Part shown: piece after piece, positions 17,600-26,044 of the stretch
Layout of the letters: each line of letters opens with the position of its first letter
Numbering within the stretch: position 1 is the first letter of the stretch
Assembly: GCA_002748285.1 (NCBI GenBank)
Contig: PDSA01000007.1
Location: forward strand, 1 to 42,793
Reading direction: 5' to 3'
Length of the DNA stretch: 42,793 nt
Source of the DNA: Rhodobacterales bacterium
GTDB lineage: Bacteria; Pseudomonadota; Alphaproteobacteria; Rhodobacterales; Rhodobacteraceae
Notes under the pieces: model-generated
Database searches by the model: none
What the model saw: only the letters and a program-made list of their open reading frames with translations
What the model was told of the DNA's origin: nothing
Translations under genes and position numbers: made by a program

Positions 17600-18988
17600 G
17601 TGGATCCGAAGAGCAAGCGCAAGCCCCATGGCGGCCCACCCCGCCCGACCCGCACCCGGCTGGAACAGTTTTTCGCCAAGCCAACCGACACGCCGCTGGT
17701 GGATGCTTTTCCGGCCAAAGGCGGGGTTCACCCGTTTGTCGGAATGCAGCCGGTGGCTCCACCGCAATGGGGCGCAGTCTGGGATCAGATCAGCCAAACC
17801 CCGCGCACCGGTAAATCGGTGGCCTATATCCACATCCCGTTTTGCGAAAACCACTGCCTGTTCTGCGGCTTTTACCAGAACACTTGGCGTGAAGAGGCCG
17901 GCCCGGCCTATGTCGATGCGGTGCTTGAGGAAATGCGCCGCGGCAAGGATCAGCCCTGGCAGGCCGATGGCCCGATCCATGCGGTCTATTTCGGCGGCGG
18001 CACCCCCAGCGCGCTGGATGCGCCCGAGCTGGCCAAGCTGCTGCGCGGTGTGCATGACTATTTGCCCTTGGCCCCGGATTGTGAGATCACCATTGAGGGG
18101 CGTATCCACAACTTTACCGACGACAAGATCAGCGCCTGTCTCGATCACGGGGCCAACCGCTTTTCCATCGGCGTGCAAACCTTCAAGGAAAGGCTGCGCA
18201 ACCGCATGGGCCGCAAGGCCAGTCGCGCCGAGATCATCGCTTTTCTGGAAAAACTGGTGGCCACGGATCGCGCCGCAGTGGTGATTGACCTGATCTATGG
18301 CTTCCCGGAGCAGAGTTTGGAGGAATGGCAGGATGATGTCAAAACCGCGATTGCCACCGGGATCAATGGCGCGGATCTTTATTATCTGAACCTGATTGAC
18401 TCGACCCCGCTGATCTCGGCGATTGACAAGGGCAAATTCGGCCCGGTGCCGGATGCCTCACAAAAGGGCGCTTACTACCAGCTGGGCAATCAGCTGATGC
18501 ATGACGCCCGCTGGGAAGGCATTTCGTCGAGCCATTGGCGCCGTGACAGCCGCGAGCGTAATTTCTACAATCTGATGGTCAAATCCGGGGCGAACTGTCT
18601 GGCATTTGGCTCGGGCGCCGGGGGGATGCTGAATGGCTATTCCTTCCGCAATGACGGCAATCTGGAAAGCTATATGACAAAAATCGCTGCTGGCGAAAGC
18701 GCGTTCAGCTTTGTGATGAAACAGCCCGATGAACACAAAATGTTCGACCGGATCAAGGGCGAGATGGAGCTGGGACGGCTGAATATCGCATGGCTGGCAA
18801 GTGAAATGGGCGAAAAATGGGACAGCGCCATTGCGCCTTTGCTGCGGCAATGGGGCGAATGCGGGCTGTTGACCTTTGACGGCGATTGGGTGGATTTGAC
18901 CTTGGCGGGCCGGTTCTGGCAGGTGACGATGACCATCGGCCTGCTGGAATGGATCAATCTGAAACTGACACAGCCGGTTGCGGCTTAA
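17600..18988 (+). CDS. hutW: Radical SAM heme-degrading enzyme HutW/ChuW
   Basis: HutW/ChuW is a HemN-related radical SAM methyltransferase that opens the heme ring without oxygen, releasing iron. The start is GTG at 17600 with GAAGGA eight bases upstream. The cluster motif is CxxxCxxC (C82, C86, C89 in FCENHCLFCGF), followed by YFGGGTPSALD and RFSIGVQTF. The C-terminal half has the ChuW-type GSGAGGMLNGYSF and SSHWRRD rather than HemN features. Length is 462. It is followed by hutX and an IsdG-like gene in one operon closed by a terminator at 19958-19994, so iron-controlled heme use is the likely role. Confidence 0.93.
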   Translation: MDPKSKRKPHGGPPRPTRTRLEQFFAKPTDTPLVDAFPAKGGVHPFVGMQPVAPPQWGAVWDQISQTPRTGKSVAYIHIPFCENHCLFCGFYQNTWREEAGPAYVDAVLEEMRRGKDQPWQADGPIHAVYFGGGTPSALDAPELAKLLRGVHDYLPLAPDCEITIEGRIHNFTDDKISACLDHGANRFSIGVQTFKERLRNRMGRKASRAEIIAFLEKLVATDRAAVVIDLIYGFPEQSLEEWQDDVKTAIATGINGADLYYLNLIDSTPLISAIDKGKFGPVPDASQKGAYYQLGNQLMHDARWEGISSSHWRRDSRERNFYNLMVKSGANCLAFGSGAGGMLNGYSFRNDGNLESYMTKIAAGESAFSFVMKQPDEHKMFDRIKGEMELGRLNIAWLASEMGEKWDSAIAPLLRQWGECGLLTFDGDWVDLTLAGRFWQVTMTIGLLEWINLKLTQPVAA

Positions 18989-19011
18989 ATTTAACAGAAA
19001 GGCAAAATATA

Positions 19012-19518
19012 ATGGCAATATCCGATCAGGCCCGCGCGGGCGTTGAAAAGGCCATCGCTGAAAACCCCGGCGCGGTGATTGATTACGTCGCTGCCGAACA
19101 TGGCGTGACCCCGGCTGATGTGCTGACCCTGCTGCCCGAGGGCCAGGTTCAGACCATCTCCGGCGATAAATTCATCGAAGTGATGGACGAGCTGGCCACA
19201 TGGGGCGAAGTCACCCTGATCGTGACCAATGAAGATGTGATCTTTGAGTGCAAAGCCTCGCTGTCCCCGGGCAAAGAGGGCCGCGGCATGTTCAACCTGC
19301 ATGGCAAACCGATGGGCGGGCATTTTCACATGAAAAACTGCGCCTCGATCTCATTCGTGTCGCGCAAGCTGTTTACATCCGACACCCACTCGGTGCAGTT
19401 CTACAACCACAAGGGCTATTGCATGTTCAAGGTCTATCTGGGCCGCGATGCCGATGGCAAGCTGATGGATGATCAGATCGCAAAATACCAAGCCTATCGC
19501 GACAAGATGTGTGGCTGA
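19012..19518 (+). CDS. hutX: Heme utilization carrier protein HutX/ChuX
   Basis: HutX/ChuX proteins bind heme and the products of HutW/ChuW and help traffic them. The 168-residue product carries the family core: LLPEGQVQTISGDKFIEVMD, WGEVTLIVTNEDVIFECK, GRGMFNLHGKPMGGHFHMK and FNLHG-distal VQFYNHKGYCMFKVYLGRD. The start at 19012 has AGAAAGG upstream and follows the hutW stop by 23 bases. Its place between a ring-opening radical SAM enzyme and a heme monooxygenase suggests it serves both. Confidence 0.93.
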   Translation: MAISDQARAGVEKAIAENPGAVIDYVAAEHGVTPADVLTLLPEGQVQTISGDKFIEVMDELATWGEVTLIVTNEDVIFECKASLSPGKEGRGMFNLHGKPMGGHFHMKNCASISFVSRKLFTSDTHSVQFYNHKGYCMFKVYLGRDADGKLMDDQIAKYQAYRDKMCG

Positions 19519-19551
19519 TTGAAAACTGATAACAAATAAAGGAACACTCAT

Positions 19552-19887
19552 ATGTATCTGGCAATGAACCGTTTTAAGGTCAAAAAAGACCGCGCCGAAG
19601 AATTCGAAGCCATGTGGAAGGGCCGCGACAGCGAATTGCCCACTCTGGAAGGATTTGTAGAATTTCGCCTGCTGGTAGGGCCAGAGGCCGAGGATCACAT
19701 CCTTTATTCCTCACACACCTTCTGGGAAACCGAAGAAAATTTCATCGCCTGGACCCAGTCCGAGGCGTTCAAGAAGTCGCACGCCAAATCCCGCGGTGGG
19801 AAATCCGAGCCGATGACTCTGGGTCATCCGACCTTTGAGGGTTTCACCACCATCCAGAAAATCGACAAAGACGGCAACAAAAGCTAA
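19552..19887 (+). CDS. IsdG/HmuQ-like heme-degrading monooxygenase
   Basis: This 111-residue ABM-fold protein resembles IsdG-type heme oxygenases, which cleave heme with oxygen. The three residues essential in IsdG are all present at nearly the same numbers: N6 (MNRFKV), W67 (IAWTQS) and H77 (KKSHAKS). Those positions were counted here; the match to IsdG (N7/W67/H77) is from general knowledge. The start has AAAGGA just upstream. It is the last gene of the hutW-hutX operon, so it gives the operon an oxygen-dependent counterpart to HutW. Rhizobial HmuQ/HmuD are the closest named relatives I would expect. Confidence 0.88.
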   Translation: MYLAMNRFKVKKDRAEEFEAMWKGRDSELPTLEGFVEFRLLVGPEAEDHILYSSHTFWETEENFIAWTQSEAFKKSHAKSRGGKSEPMTLGHPTFEGFTTIQKIDKDGNKS

Positions 19888-19897
19888 GCGCCGGTGG

Positions 19898-19928
19898 GAT
19901 TGAGCGCCGCCTTTTTGGTGGCGCAATC
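19898..19928 (+). other. Imperfect hairpin after the heme operon
   Basis: GATTGAGCGCCGCC (19898-19911) pairs imperfectly with GGTGGCGCAATC (19917-19928) around a TTTTT loop. It lies between the last heme gene and the stronger terminator that follows; it may protect the 3' end of the mRNA. Confidence 0.45.
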
Positions 19929-19957
19929 GCTCTGGCAAACAGCCTGACCTACGAAAA

Positions 19958-19994
19958 GGCCGCGCAGCCCAAACTTTGCGCGGCCTCTTTTTTT
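19958..19994 (+). terminator. Intrinsic terminator of the hutW operon
   Basis: GGCCGCGCA (19958-19966) and TGCGCGGCC (19977-19985) form a perfect 9-bp stem, followed by TCTTTTTTT. This is a textbook rho-independent terminator and marks the end of the hutW-hutX-monooxygenase operon. Confidence 0.88.
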
Positions 19995-20049
19995 CCCCCG
20001 CCCCGTGCCCCCAAGCCGGGGGCGGTTTCGCCGTAAAGGAGCCCGCATC

Positions 20050-20721
20050 ATGTCATTCATCGCCGATTGGGGCAGTTTTCTGGCCGCATTGCTGGCCTTT
20101 TTCCTGTCGCATCAGATCCCGGTGCGCCCGGCAGTTAAGACGCGCATTGTTGCAATGATTGGTCATCGGGGCTTTGGCATGGCCTATTCGGCGCTGTCGG
20201 TCGCCATTTTGACCTGGGTGATCGTGGCCGCGGGCCGCGCCCCCTATATCGAGCTGTGGGGCTGGGAGCCATGGATGAATTATGTGCCGCTGCTGGGCAT
20301 GTTTGTGGCGATCCAGATTCTGGCGCTATCCATCGGCACCCCCAACCGGCTCTCTTTTGGCGGCTGGCAAAACGAGCGCTATGATCCGCAACATCCCGGC
20401 ATCATCGGCTGGGTCCGTCACCCTTTGCTGGTGGCGCTGTTTCTGTGGGCGGCGGCGCATATGGTGCCCAATGGCAATCTGGCGCATCTGATCGTGTTCG
20501 GCCTGTTCGCCGGGTTTACGCTGATGGGGCAAAAGATCATCGACCGGCGTTCAAAACGGGTTTTGGGGCTGCAACAATGGCAGGCTCTGACCGATACCAA
20601 ACGCGAAATCCGCTTGACCCGGACAGGCATGATCCGCATGGTGATCGGTGTGTTGGTTTATCTGACAATCCTGCATTCGCACGAATTCTTCATCGGAGTC
20701 CCCCCGCTGATCTGGGATTAA
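20050..20721 (+). CDS. NnrU family membrane protein
   Basis: NnrU proteins are multi-span inner-membrane proteins related to isoprenylcysteine methyltransferase-like and MAPEG-like membrane folds; in Rhodobacter nnrU is needed for nitric oxide metabolism, but its reaction is unknown. The 223-residue product has about six hydrophobic segments. The family motif PNRLSFGGWQ is followed by HPGIIGWVRHPLLVALFLWA and MGQKIIDRRSKRVLG. The start at 20050 has AAAGGAG ten bases upstream; an earlier start at 20005 would run through the terminator region and is rejected. No denitrification genes are next to it. Confidence 0.87.
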   Translation: MSFIADWGSFLAALLAFFLSHQIPVRPAVKTRIVAMIGHRGFGMAYSALSVAILTWVIVAAGRAPYIELWGWEPWMNYVPLLGMFVAIQILALSIGTPNRLSFGGWQNERYDPQHPGIIGWVRHPLLVALFLWAAAHMVPNGNLAHLIVFGLFAGFTLMGQKIIDRRSKRVLGLQQWQALTDTKREIRLTRTGMIRMVIGVLVYLTILHSHEFFIGVPPLIWD

Positions 20722-20774
20722 GGCCACTCCCGGCCCAAGGATGTGCCAACGCTTCTGGACAAAGCAAGCCGCGC

Positions 20775-21236
20775 TCACCGCGCTCTGAACGCCATCCCCC
20801 AGATCACCGCCAGACCCAGCGATGCGATGCCGTTCCACGCGGCCATGGACAGGCCGAACATCTCCCACGGGATTTCATCGCAGCGCACCAGTGGCGCGGC
20901 CATGATATGATCCAGCAGCTCTTGGGTTGACAGCCCCGAAATATCCCCCCCGGTGCAAGAGCTTGGCCCCGGCCACCATTTCTGCTCAACCCCCGCATGG
21001 TAAAAGCCGATCATCGAGGTCGTCAGCGCCCCTAGCATTCCGACCAGCGCCAACATCCGGCAACGCAGCAGCAGCGCCAGAATCCCGGCAACCACCGCCA
21101 CCCCATGCGGCCAGCGCTGCCAGATGCACAGCTCGCACGGGGGCATTTCGCCAATATACTGAAACCCAAACGCTCCCAGTAACGCGCCCAGCGAGCCTCC
21201 GGCAGCGACCAAAATCAATTTGTCTCGCAATGTCAT
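20775..21236 (-). CDS. dsbB: Disulfide bond formation protein DsbB
   Basis: DsbB reoxidises periplasmic DsbA and passes the electrons to quinone. The 153-residue membrane protein has four predicted spans and both redox pairs: C34/C37 (PPCELCIWQRWPH) in the first loop and C94/C119 (SSCTGGD; VRCDEIPWEMFGLSMA) in the second. All four cysteines needed for function are present. Its start overlaps the yqaA-like stop by 4 bases, so translation is coupled. Confidence 0.92.
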   Translation of the reverse strand: MTLRDKLILVAAGGSLGALLGAFGFQYIGEMPPCELCIWQRWPHGVAVVAGILALLLRCRMLALVGMLGALTTSMIGFYHAGVEQKWWPGPSSCTGGDISGLSTQELLDHIMAAPLVRCDEIPWEMFGLSMAAWNGIASLGLAVIWGMAFRAR

Positions 21237-21811
21237 AGATACCTCACCACATAAAAGCCGCCCAACAGCAAGAGGATGAACAGGGTAAACATAAGCCCCA
21301 GACGGCGCTCAATAAAGTCACGAATCGGTGCGCCATATCGCCACAGCAGCGCCGCAACGATGAAAAACCGCAATCCGCGCGCAAGGATGGCCGACAGGGT
21401 GAAAATCCACAGGCTCAGCCCGGTCCAGCCCGACATGATGGTGATCACCTTGAACGGAAACGGCGTGATGCCCGCGATCAGCACTGCCCAGGCACCCCAT
21501 TCGTGAAAACGCTGGTTGAACTGGGCGGCGGCATCGGCTTTGCCATAGAAATCCAGCACCGGTTGGCCGACCGCTTCAAACAGCCCCGCGCCGATGTAAT
21601 AGCCCAAAAGCCCCCCCAGCACCGAGGCCACCAGTGCCACCGTTGCAATCAGAAAAGCCCGGCTGGGGCGGGCCAAAACCATCGGGATCATCAGCACATC
21701 CGGCGGGATCGGAAACACCGAGCTTTCCAGAAACGCCACAATCGCCAGCGCCCACAGCGCATGGGGGCTGTCAGCCAGCGAAAGGGTCCAGTCATAAAGC
21801 TTGCGGATCAT
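21233..21811 (-). CDS. YqaA/DedA-family membrane protein
   Basis: The 192-residue protein belongs to the VTT/DedA superfamily of membrane proteins linked to lipid scrambling and envelope homeostasis. Typical marks are FLESSVFPIPPDVLMIPMV near the N-terminus, a Gly-rich segment (VLGGLLGYYIGAGL) and ITPFPFKVITIMSG. There are five or so hydrophobic segments. It is cotranscribed with dsbB. The specific substrate is unknown. Confidence 0.87.
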   Translation of the reverse strand: MIRKLYDWTLSLADSPHALWALAIVAFLESSVFPIPPDVLMIPMVLARPSRAFLIATVALVASVLGGLLGYYIGAGLFEAVGQPVLDFYGKADAAAQFNQRFHEWGAWAVLIAGITPFPFKVITIMSGWTGLSLWIFTLSAILARGLRFFIVAALLWRYGAPIRDFIERRLGLMFTLFILLLLGGFYVVRYL

Positions 21812-21994
21812 GTCGCCCGTCCCGTTGCCTCTTTTCCCTCATGCAACACGCCAGCGCCCTCAGGTCAAGCAGGCATTGCTTGCCAGCAGGGCGGGCGGCG
21901 TGTAATCAGCGGCTGAAGCGCTGGAAAATGCTCCGGCGGATGCCTATATGCCAGCAGAGTTGACAGCCTTTAGCGAACAGGATGCAAAAACGCG

Positions 21995-23032
21995 ATGAAA
22001 TTACCCTTCAAATCCACTCTGGCGGCGCTGGCCGCCGTGATGCTCACCACCCCGGCCGTCGCGGCGCCCGAGGTCACTTTGCGCTTTCAGCATTATATCT
22101 CGGCCAAGGGCAATGTGCCGACCGGGTTTATGGAGCCCTGGATCGAAAAGGTTGAAAAAGAATCCGGTGGCCGCATCAAGATCGAGCTTTACCCGGCCAT
22201 GCAGCTGGGCGGCAAACCCACAGCGCTTTATGATCAAATCCGTGATGGCGTAATTGACGGCGGCTGGGCGGTTCCGGCCTATACTCCGGGCCGTTTCCCC
22301 GAAGTTGAAGCGCTGGAGCTGCCCTTCATGACGCTGATGACGGCCGAAGGTTCGGCCAAGGCGGCGTGGGAGTTCGCCGAAAAGAACCTGTCCCGGCGGT
22401 TCTCCGACATTCACCTGCTGGCCGCTCATGTGCATGGGCCCGGCGTGATCCACAAAAAGGGTGGGCCGATCAACAGCCTTGACGATCTGAAAGGTCTGAA
22501 GATGCGTACCCCCTCGCGGATGGGGGGCAAGCTGCTCAGCGAAATCGGCGCGGTTCCGGTTGGGATGCCGGTGCCTGCCTTCCCCGAGGCTCTGGCCAAT
22601 GGGGTGATTGATGGCGGCCTGCTGCCTTGGGAGATCGTGCCGGGTCTGAAAGTGCATGAGCTGACCGACAGCCACAACGAAGTCAGCGGCGATCGCAGCA
22701 TCTACAACCTCTATTTCATCTGGGCGATGAACAAAGATCGCTACGAGGCGCTGCCCGATGATCTGAAGGCAGTGATTGATGCCAATTCCGGGCTGGAAAC
22801 CTCGGCCTGGATCGGGCGGGTCGTGGATCAGAGTGACAAGCTGGGCCGTCAGATTGCCGTGGAGCGGGGCAATACCCTGCATATCATGGATGAGGAAACT
22901 TCGGCTGCATTGCAAGAAACCGGAGAAGCCCTGACCCAGGACTGGATCGACGAAGTCACCGCCCGGGGTTTGGACGGTGCGGCTCTGGTGCGGGATGCGC
23001 AGCAGATGATGGCGAAATACGCGCCGCAATAG
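21995..23032 (+). CDS. dctP: TRAP transporter solute-binding protein, DctP family
   Basis: This is the periplasmic substrate-binding subunit of a tripartite ATP-independent periplasmic transporter. A signal peptide (LAALAAVMLTTPAVAA) is followed by EVTLRFQHYISAKGNV. The domain continues with LYPAMQLGGKP, LKMRTPSRMGGKLLSEIGAVPV, with the conserved carboxylate-binding arginine in RTPSR, and YNLYFIWAMNKDRYEALP. The length is normal at 345. The substrate is probably a carboxylic acid but cannot be named. The two membrane subunits follow on the same strand. Confidence 0.92.
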   Translation: MKLPFKSTLAALAAVMLTTPAVAAPEVTLRFQHYISAKGNVPTGFMEPWIEKVEKESGGRIKIELYPAMQLGGKPTALYDQIRDGVIDGGWAVPAYTPGRFPEVEALELPFMTLMTAEGSAKAAWEFAEKNLSRRFSDIHLLAAHVHGPGVIHKKGGPINSLDDLKGLKMRTPSRMGGKLLSEIGAVPVGMPVPAFPEALANGVIDGGLLPWEIVPGLKVHELTDSHNEVSGDRSIYNLYFIWAMNKDRYEALPDDLKAVIDANSGLETSAWIGRVVDQSDKLGRQIAVERGNTLHIMDEETSAALQETGEALTQDWIDEVTARGLDGAALVRDAQQMMAKYAPQ

Positions 23033-23137
23033 TTAAGCCAATGCATGAAGAATCGTGTTTAAAGCCTTGATGCGAATTGTTAAAAGCACAGGAATGACCC
23101 GGTCACCCGGGCCAGCCCATCCGCAACGGATGAGCCC

Positions 23138-23722
23138 ATGACTCTGGCCATCAACACCCAACGCCGGCTGGGCGGCTGGCTGGAAACTCTGGCACGCGCT
23201 CTGGCCTATGGGGGCGGCGCTTTGCTGGTGGGGATGGCGCTGGTCACCGTGCTGTCGGTGCTGGGGCGGCGGCTGGTCGGGCTCGGCCTTGGCCCGATCC
23301 CCGGAGATTTCGAACTGGTTGAGCTGGGCTGCGCCATCGCCGTGTTTGCCTTTTTGCCGCTGGCCCAACTCAAACGCAGCCATGTGACGGTGGATGTGTT
23401 CCTGACACGCCTGCCGCCCCGGCTGTTTGTGCTGCTGGGCTTGCTGGGGGATGCGTTGATGACCTTGGCCAGCGCGGTGATCCTGTGGCGGTTTTGGCTG
23501 GGATTTGGCGAAAAATTCCCCTATTTTTCCGAGCCCCTGCGCCAAAGCCTGTCCATGGGGCCAAAACCGTTTTTCCCCGAAACCACCTATGAGCTGGAAA
23601 TTCCGATCTGGATTCCCTACGGTCTGGCGCTGATCGGCGCGCTGTTCTTTGCGGTCATCAGCGCCTATACCGTCTGGCGCAGCCTGAACTGGCTGCTGCA
23701 AGGGCAGGAGGAAACTCCATGA
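23138..23722 (+). CDS. dctQ: TRAP transporter small membrane subunit, DctQ family
   Basis: DctQ is the four-span small permease subunit of TRAP transporters. The 194-residue product has four hydrophobic segments and the family features RRLVGLGLGPIPGDFELVE and AFLPLAQLKRSHVTVDVF. Its stop overlaps the dctM start (ATGA), so the subunits are made together. The 105-base gap after dctP may contain a processing or attenuation signal that favours the binding protein; I saw no clear hairpin. Confidence 0.9.
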   Translation: MTLAINTQRRLGGWLETLARALAYGGGALLVGMALVTVLSVLGRRLVGLGLGPIPGDFELVELGCAIAVFAFLPLAQLKRSHVTVDVFLTRLPPRLFVLLGLLGDALMTLASAVILWRFWLGFGEKFPYFSEPLRQSLSMGPKPFFPETTYELEIPIWIPYGLALIGALFFAVISAYTVWRSLNWLLQGQEETP

Positions 23723-25071
23723 GCGGCCTTGAAATCGCCCTGATCGCTTTTGCCCTGATGCTGCTGGCGATTTTTATGCGGGTGCCGGTGGCGCTGGCGA
23801 TGGGGCTGACCGGGTTTCTCGGCACTTGGCTTGTGCTGGGCCGGGCCACACCGATGCTCTCACAGATGAAAACGCTGGGCTTTGATACCTTTTCCAACTA
23901 TTCGCTGAGCATCGTGCCGATGTTCCTGCTGATGGGCAATTTCGCCACCCGCTCGGGCATGTCGGCGGCACTGTTCGAAGCCGCCTCGGATTGGATCGGA
24001 CACCGCAAGGGCGGCATCGCCATGGCGGCGGTGGGCGGCTGTGCAGGGTTTGGCGCGGTGTGCGGATCGTCTTTGGCCACGGCCAGCACCATGGGACAGG
24101 TGGCGTTACCGGAAATGCGCAAAAGAGGCGTGTCCGATGCGCTGGCCACCGGCGTTCTGGCGGCGGGGGGCACTTTGGGCATTTTGATCCCGCCTTCGGT
24201 GATTTTGGTGATTTATGCAATTTTGACCGAGCAAAACATCGTCAAAATGTTCATGGCGGCGCTGATCCCCGGCGTGCTGGCGGCTTTGGGCTATATGCTC
24301 ACCGTGGCGATCTATGTGCGGATTGTGCCCGATGCTGCGGGGCGGGCCAGCCGGGTGCCTTACAAACAGCGCTTCAAAACCCTGCTGCGCATCTGGCCGG
24401 TGGTGATGATTTTTGCGCTGGTGATCGGCGGCATCGCGGCGGATTGGGATTGGTCCAAACCGGGGATGCAGGCGCTGTTCACCCCGACCGAAGGCGCTGC
24501 TTTTGGCATGGTGGCCACCGGCCTTTACGGCATCGCCACCGGCGGACTGGGCTGGAGCGCCTTCTGGCAATCGGTTCTGGGGGCCGGACGGGCCACGGCG
24601 ATGATTTTCCTGATCGTTTTGGGGGCGCAGTTTTTCAACTCGTTCCTCGCCTTCACCCAAGCGCCGCAAATGCTGGCGCAATGGATCGCCGAGCAGGGCT
24701 ATGCGCCGCTGACGGTGCTGGTGGCGATGCTGGTGATCTATGTGGTGCTGGGCTGTGTGATGGATAGCCTGTCGATGATTTTACTCAGCGTGCCGATCTT
24801 TTTCCCGATCATCGAAACCCTGAATTTCGGACTGAGCCCCGAGGACACCGCAATCTGGTTCGGCGTGTTGGCGCTGATCGTGGTCGAGGTCGGATTGATC
24901 ACGCCTCCGGTGGGGATGAATTTGTTTATCATCAACGCGCTGGATCGCGACATCCCGATGTCACGCACCTTTGCCGGAGTGCTGCCCTTTGTGGCCTCTG
25001 ACCTGCTGCGGGTGGCGCTTCTGGTGGCGTTTCCGGCGATCACGCTGTGGCTGTTGCCCTCGGTGGTGTAG
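23719..25071 (+). CDS. dctM: TRAP transporter large permease, DctM family
   Basis: DctM is the large, ion-coupled permease of TRAP transporters. The 450-residue product has about twelve hydrophobic segments, with the family signatures FLLMGNFATRSGMS, GSSLATASTMGQVALPEM and LIPPSVILVIYAILTEQNI. The C-terminal half has EVGLITPPVGMNLFIINAL. AGGAGG just before the ATG and a 4-base overlap with dctQ support the start. It completes the dctPQM operon. No regulator gene is adjacent. Confidence 0.94.
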   Translation: MSGLEIALIAFALMLLAIFMRVPVALAMGLTGFLGTWLVLGRATPMLSQMKTLGFDTFSNYSLSIVPMFLLMGNFATRSGMSAALFEAASDWIGHRKGGIAMAAVGGCAGFGAVCGSSLATASTMGQVALPEMRKRGVSDALATGVLAAGGTLGILIPPSVILVIYAILTEQNIVKMFMAALIPGVLAALGYMLTVAIYVRIVPDAAGRASRVPYKQRFKTLLRIWPVVMIFALVIGGIAADWDWSKPGMQALFTPTEGAAFGMVATGLYGIATGGLGWSAFWQSVLGAGRATAMIFLIVLGAQFFNSFLAFTQAPQMLAQWIAEQGYAPLTVLVAMLVIYVVLGCVMDSLSMILLSVPIFFPIIETLNFGLSPEDTAIWFGVLALIVVEVGLITPPVGMNLFIINALDRDIPMSRTFAGVLPFVASDLLRVALLVAFPAITLWLLPSVV

Positions 25072-25150
25072 CGGGGCGGTGAAAAAAGCCGCCGCAGGTC
25101 ATTTTCCTATGGACGCGGGCCGGCCGGGGCGCTAATTACCGTTTCCAGTG

Positions 25151-25236
25151 GCCCGAGTGGCGGAATGGTAGACGCAGGGGATTCAAAATCCCCCGCCTTC
25201 ACGGGCGTGAGAGTTCGAGTCTCTCCTCGGGCACCA
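25151..25236 (+). tRNA. tRNA-Leu, anticodon CAA
   Basis: The 86-base gene folds as a class-II tRNA: acceptor GCCCGAG pairs with CTCGGGC, the anticodon stem GGGGA/TCCCC closes the loop TTCAAAA (anticodon CAA, reads UUG), a long variable arm follows, and the T arm contains GTTCGAGTC. CCA is encoded. No partial copy of its 3' end was seen elsewhere in the window. Confidence 0.95.
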
Positions 25237-25259
25237 CAACATTTTAAAATAATGCTGTT

Positions 25260-25859
25260 CTACCGGCAACGCGCCTGCTGCCACAGGTTGAACTCATGCG
25301 CCAGATGGTCCTGCAGCTGTTCACGGGTTTCCGGGCTCAGCTCAGCCGGGCGTTGGGGCGAGACATTCTTCTGCTCCAGCGCAATCTCAATCCCCAAACG
25401 CCGGCTCAGAAACGCCACCGCGCCGTCCATTTCCTCGTAACGAAACAGATGATTCACCCCGGATTCCCCATCCAGCCCCGACAGGAACACAAATTGCGAG
25501 CCGACATCGGCATAAGGCGGGCGCTCTTCTTGCATATAGGCCCGCACGAAGCTGTCAAAATCCATTTCCGCCGTGCTGTTCTTGTGGCCGATCAGCGCCG
25601 GGCGGCTGCGGTAACGGTACCAGCTGCTCAGCCAGTCGACGGGCTCGCGGATAAACGCCATGGTGTGCAGATTTTTCAGCCCGCACGCCGCCAGCAACGG
25701 CACGAAAAAGCGCTGATAGCGATAGGCCGGCATATGTTTCATCCCCGGCGGGTTCAGCGCCGCCACATCGGCATGTGGGGCCAGAAAATCATGCAAGGCA
25801 GTGCTGCCGGTCTTCGGCGTGGCCAACAGCACGAGTTTTGCTTTGGAAAACACCAGCAT
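25260..25859 (-). CDS. Sulfotransferase family protein
   Basis: The 199-residue protein has the PAPS-binding signatures of sulfotransferases: the 5'-phosphosulfate loop ATPKTGSTALHDF near the N-terminus and the 3'-phosphate motif FIREPVDWLSSWYRYRSR. It would transfer sulfate from PAPS to an unknown acceptor, possibly a glycan or lipid. I chose the ATG at 25859, with GAGGGA about ten bases upstream, over an in-frame TTG at 25877. It converges on tRNA-Leu with only 23 bases between. Related short sulfotransferases are common in roseobacters. Confidence 0.83.
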   Translation of the reverse strand: MLVFSKAKLVLLATPKTGSTALHDFLAPHADVAALNPPGMKHMPAYRYQRFFVPLLAACGLKNLHTMAFIREPVDWLSSWYRYRSRPALIGHKNSTAEMDFDSFVRAYMQEERPPYADVGSQFVFLSGLDGESGVNHLFRYEEMDGAVAFLSRRLGIEIALEQKNVSPQRPAELSPETREQLQDHLAHEFNLWQQARCR

Positions 25860-26044
25860 GGTCTGCAAATCCCTCAATTTTGTTCGTTTTACCCTTCATA
25901 GGCGCTGAAATCGCAAAAAGATAGGGGGCGCACCGCCTTTGCCGGAAAATCGAAAAAACGCCGGCCCCCATTGCACATCTCAGCCCCGATCCTGTATACT
26001 CGGACAAACTCATTTCAGCTGATGGCGAACGGGCGGAGACCAAC

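Noticed and set aside
25151..25236. tRNA-Leu as integration site of an island
   Set aside because: No repeated 3' end was found in the window and the genes on both sides are ordinary core genes.
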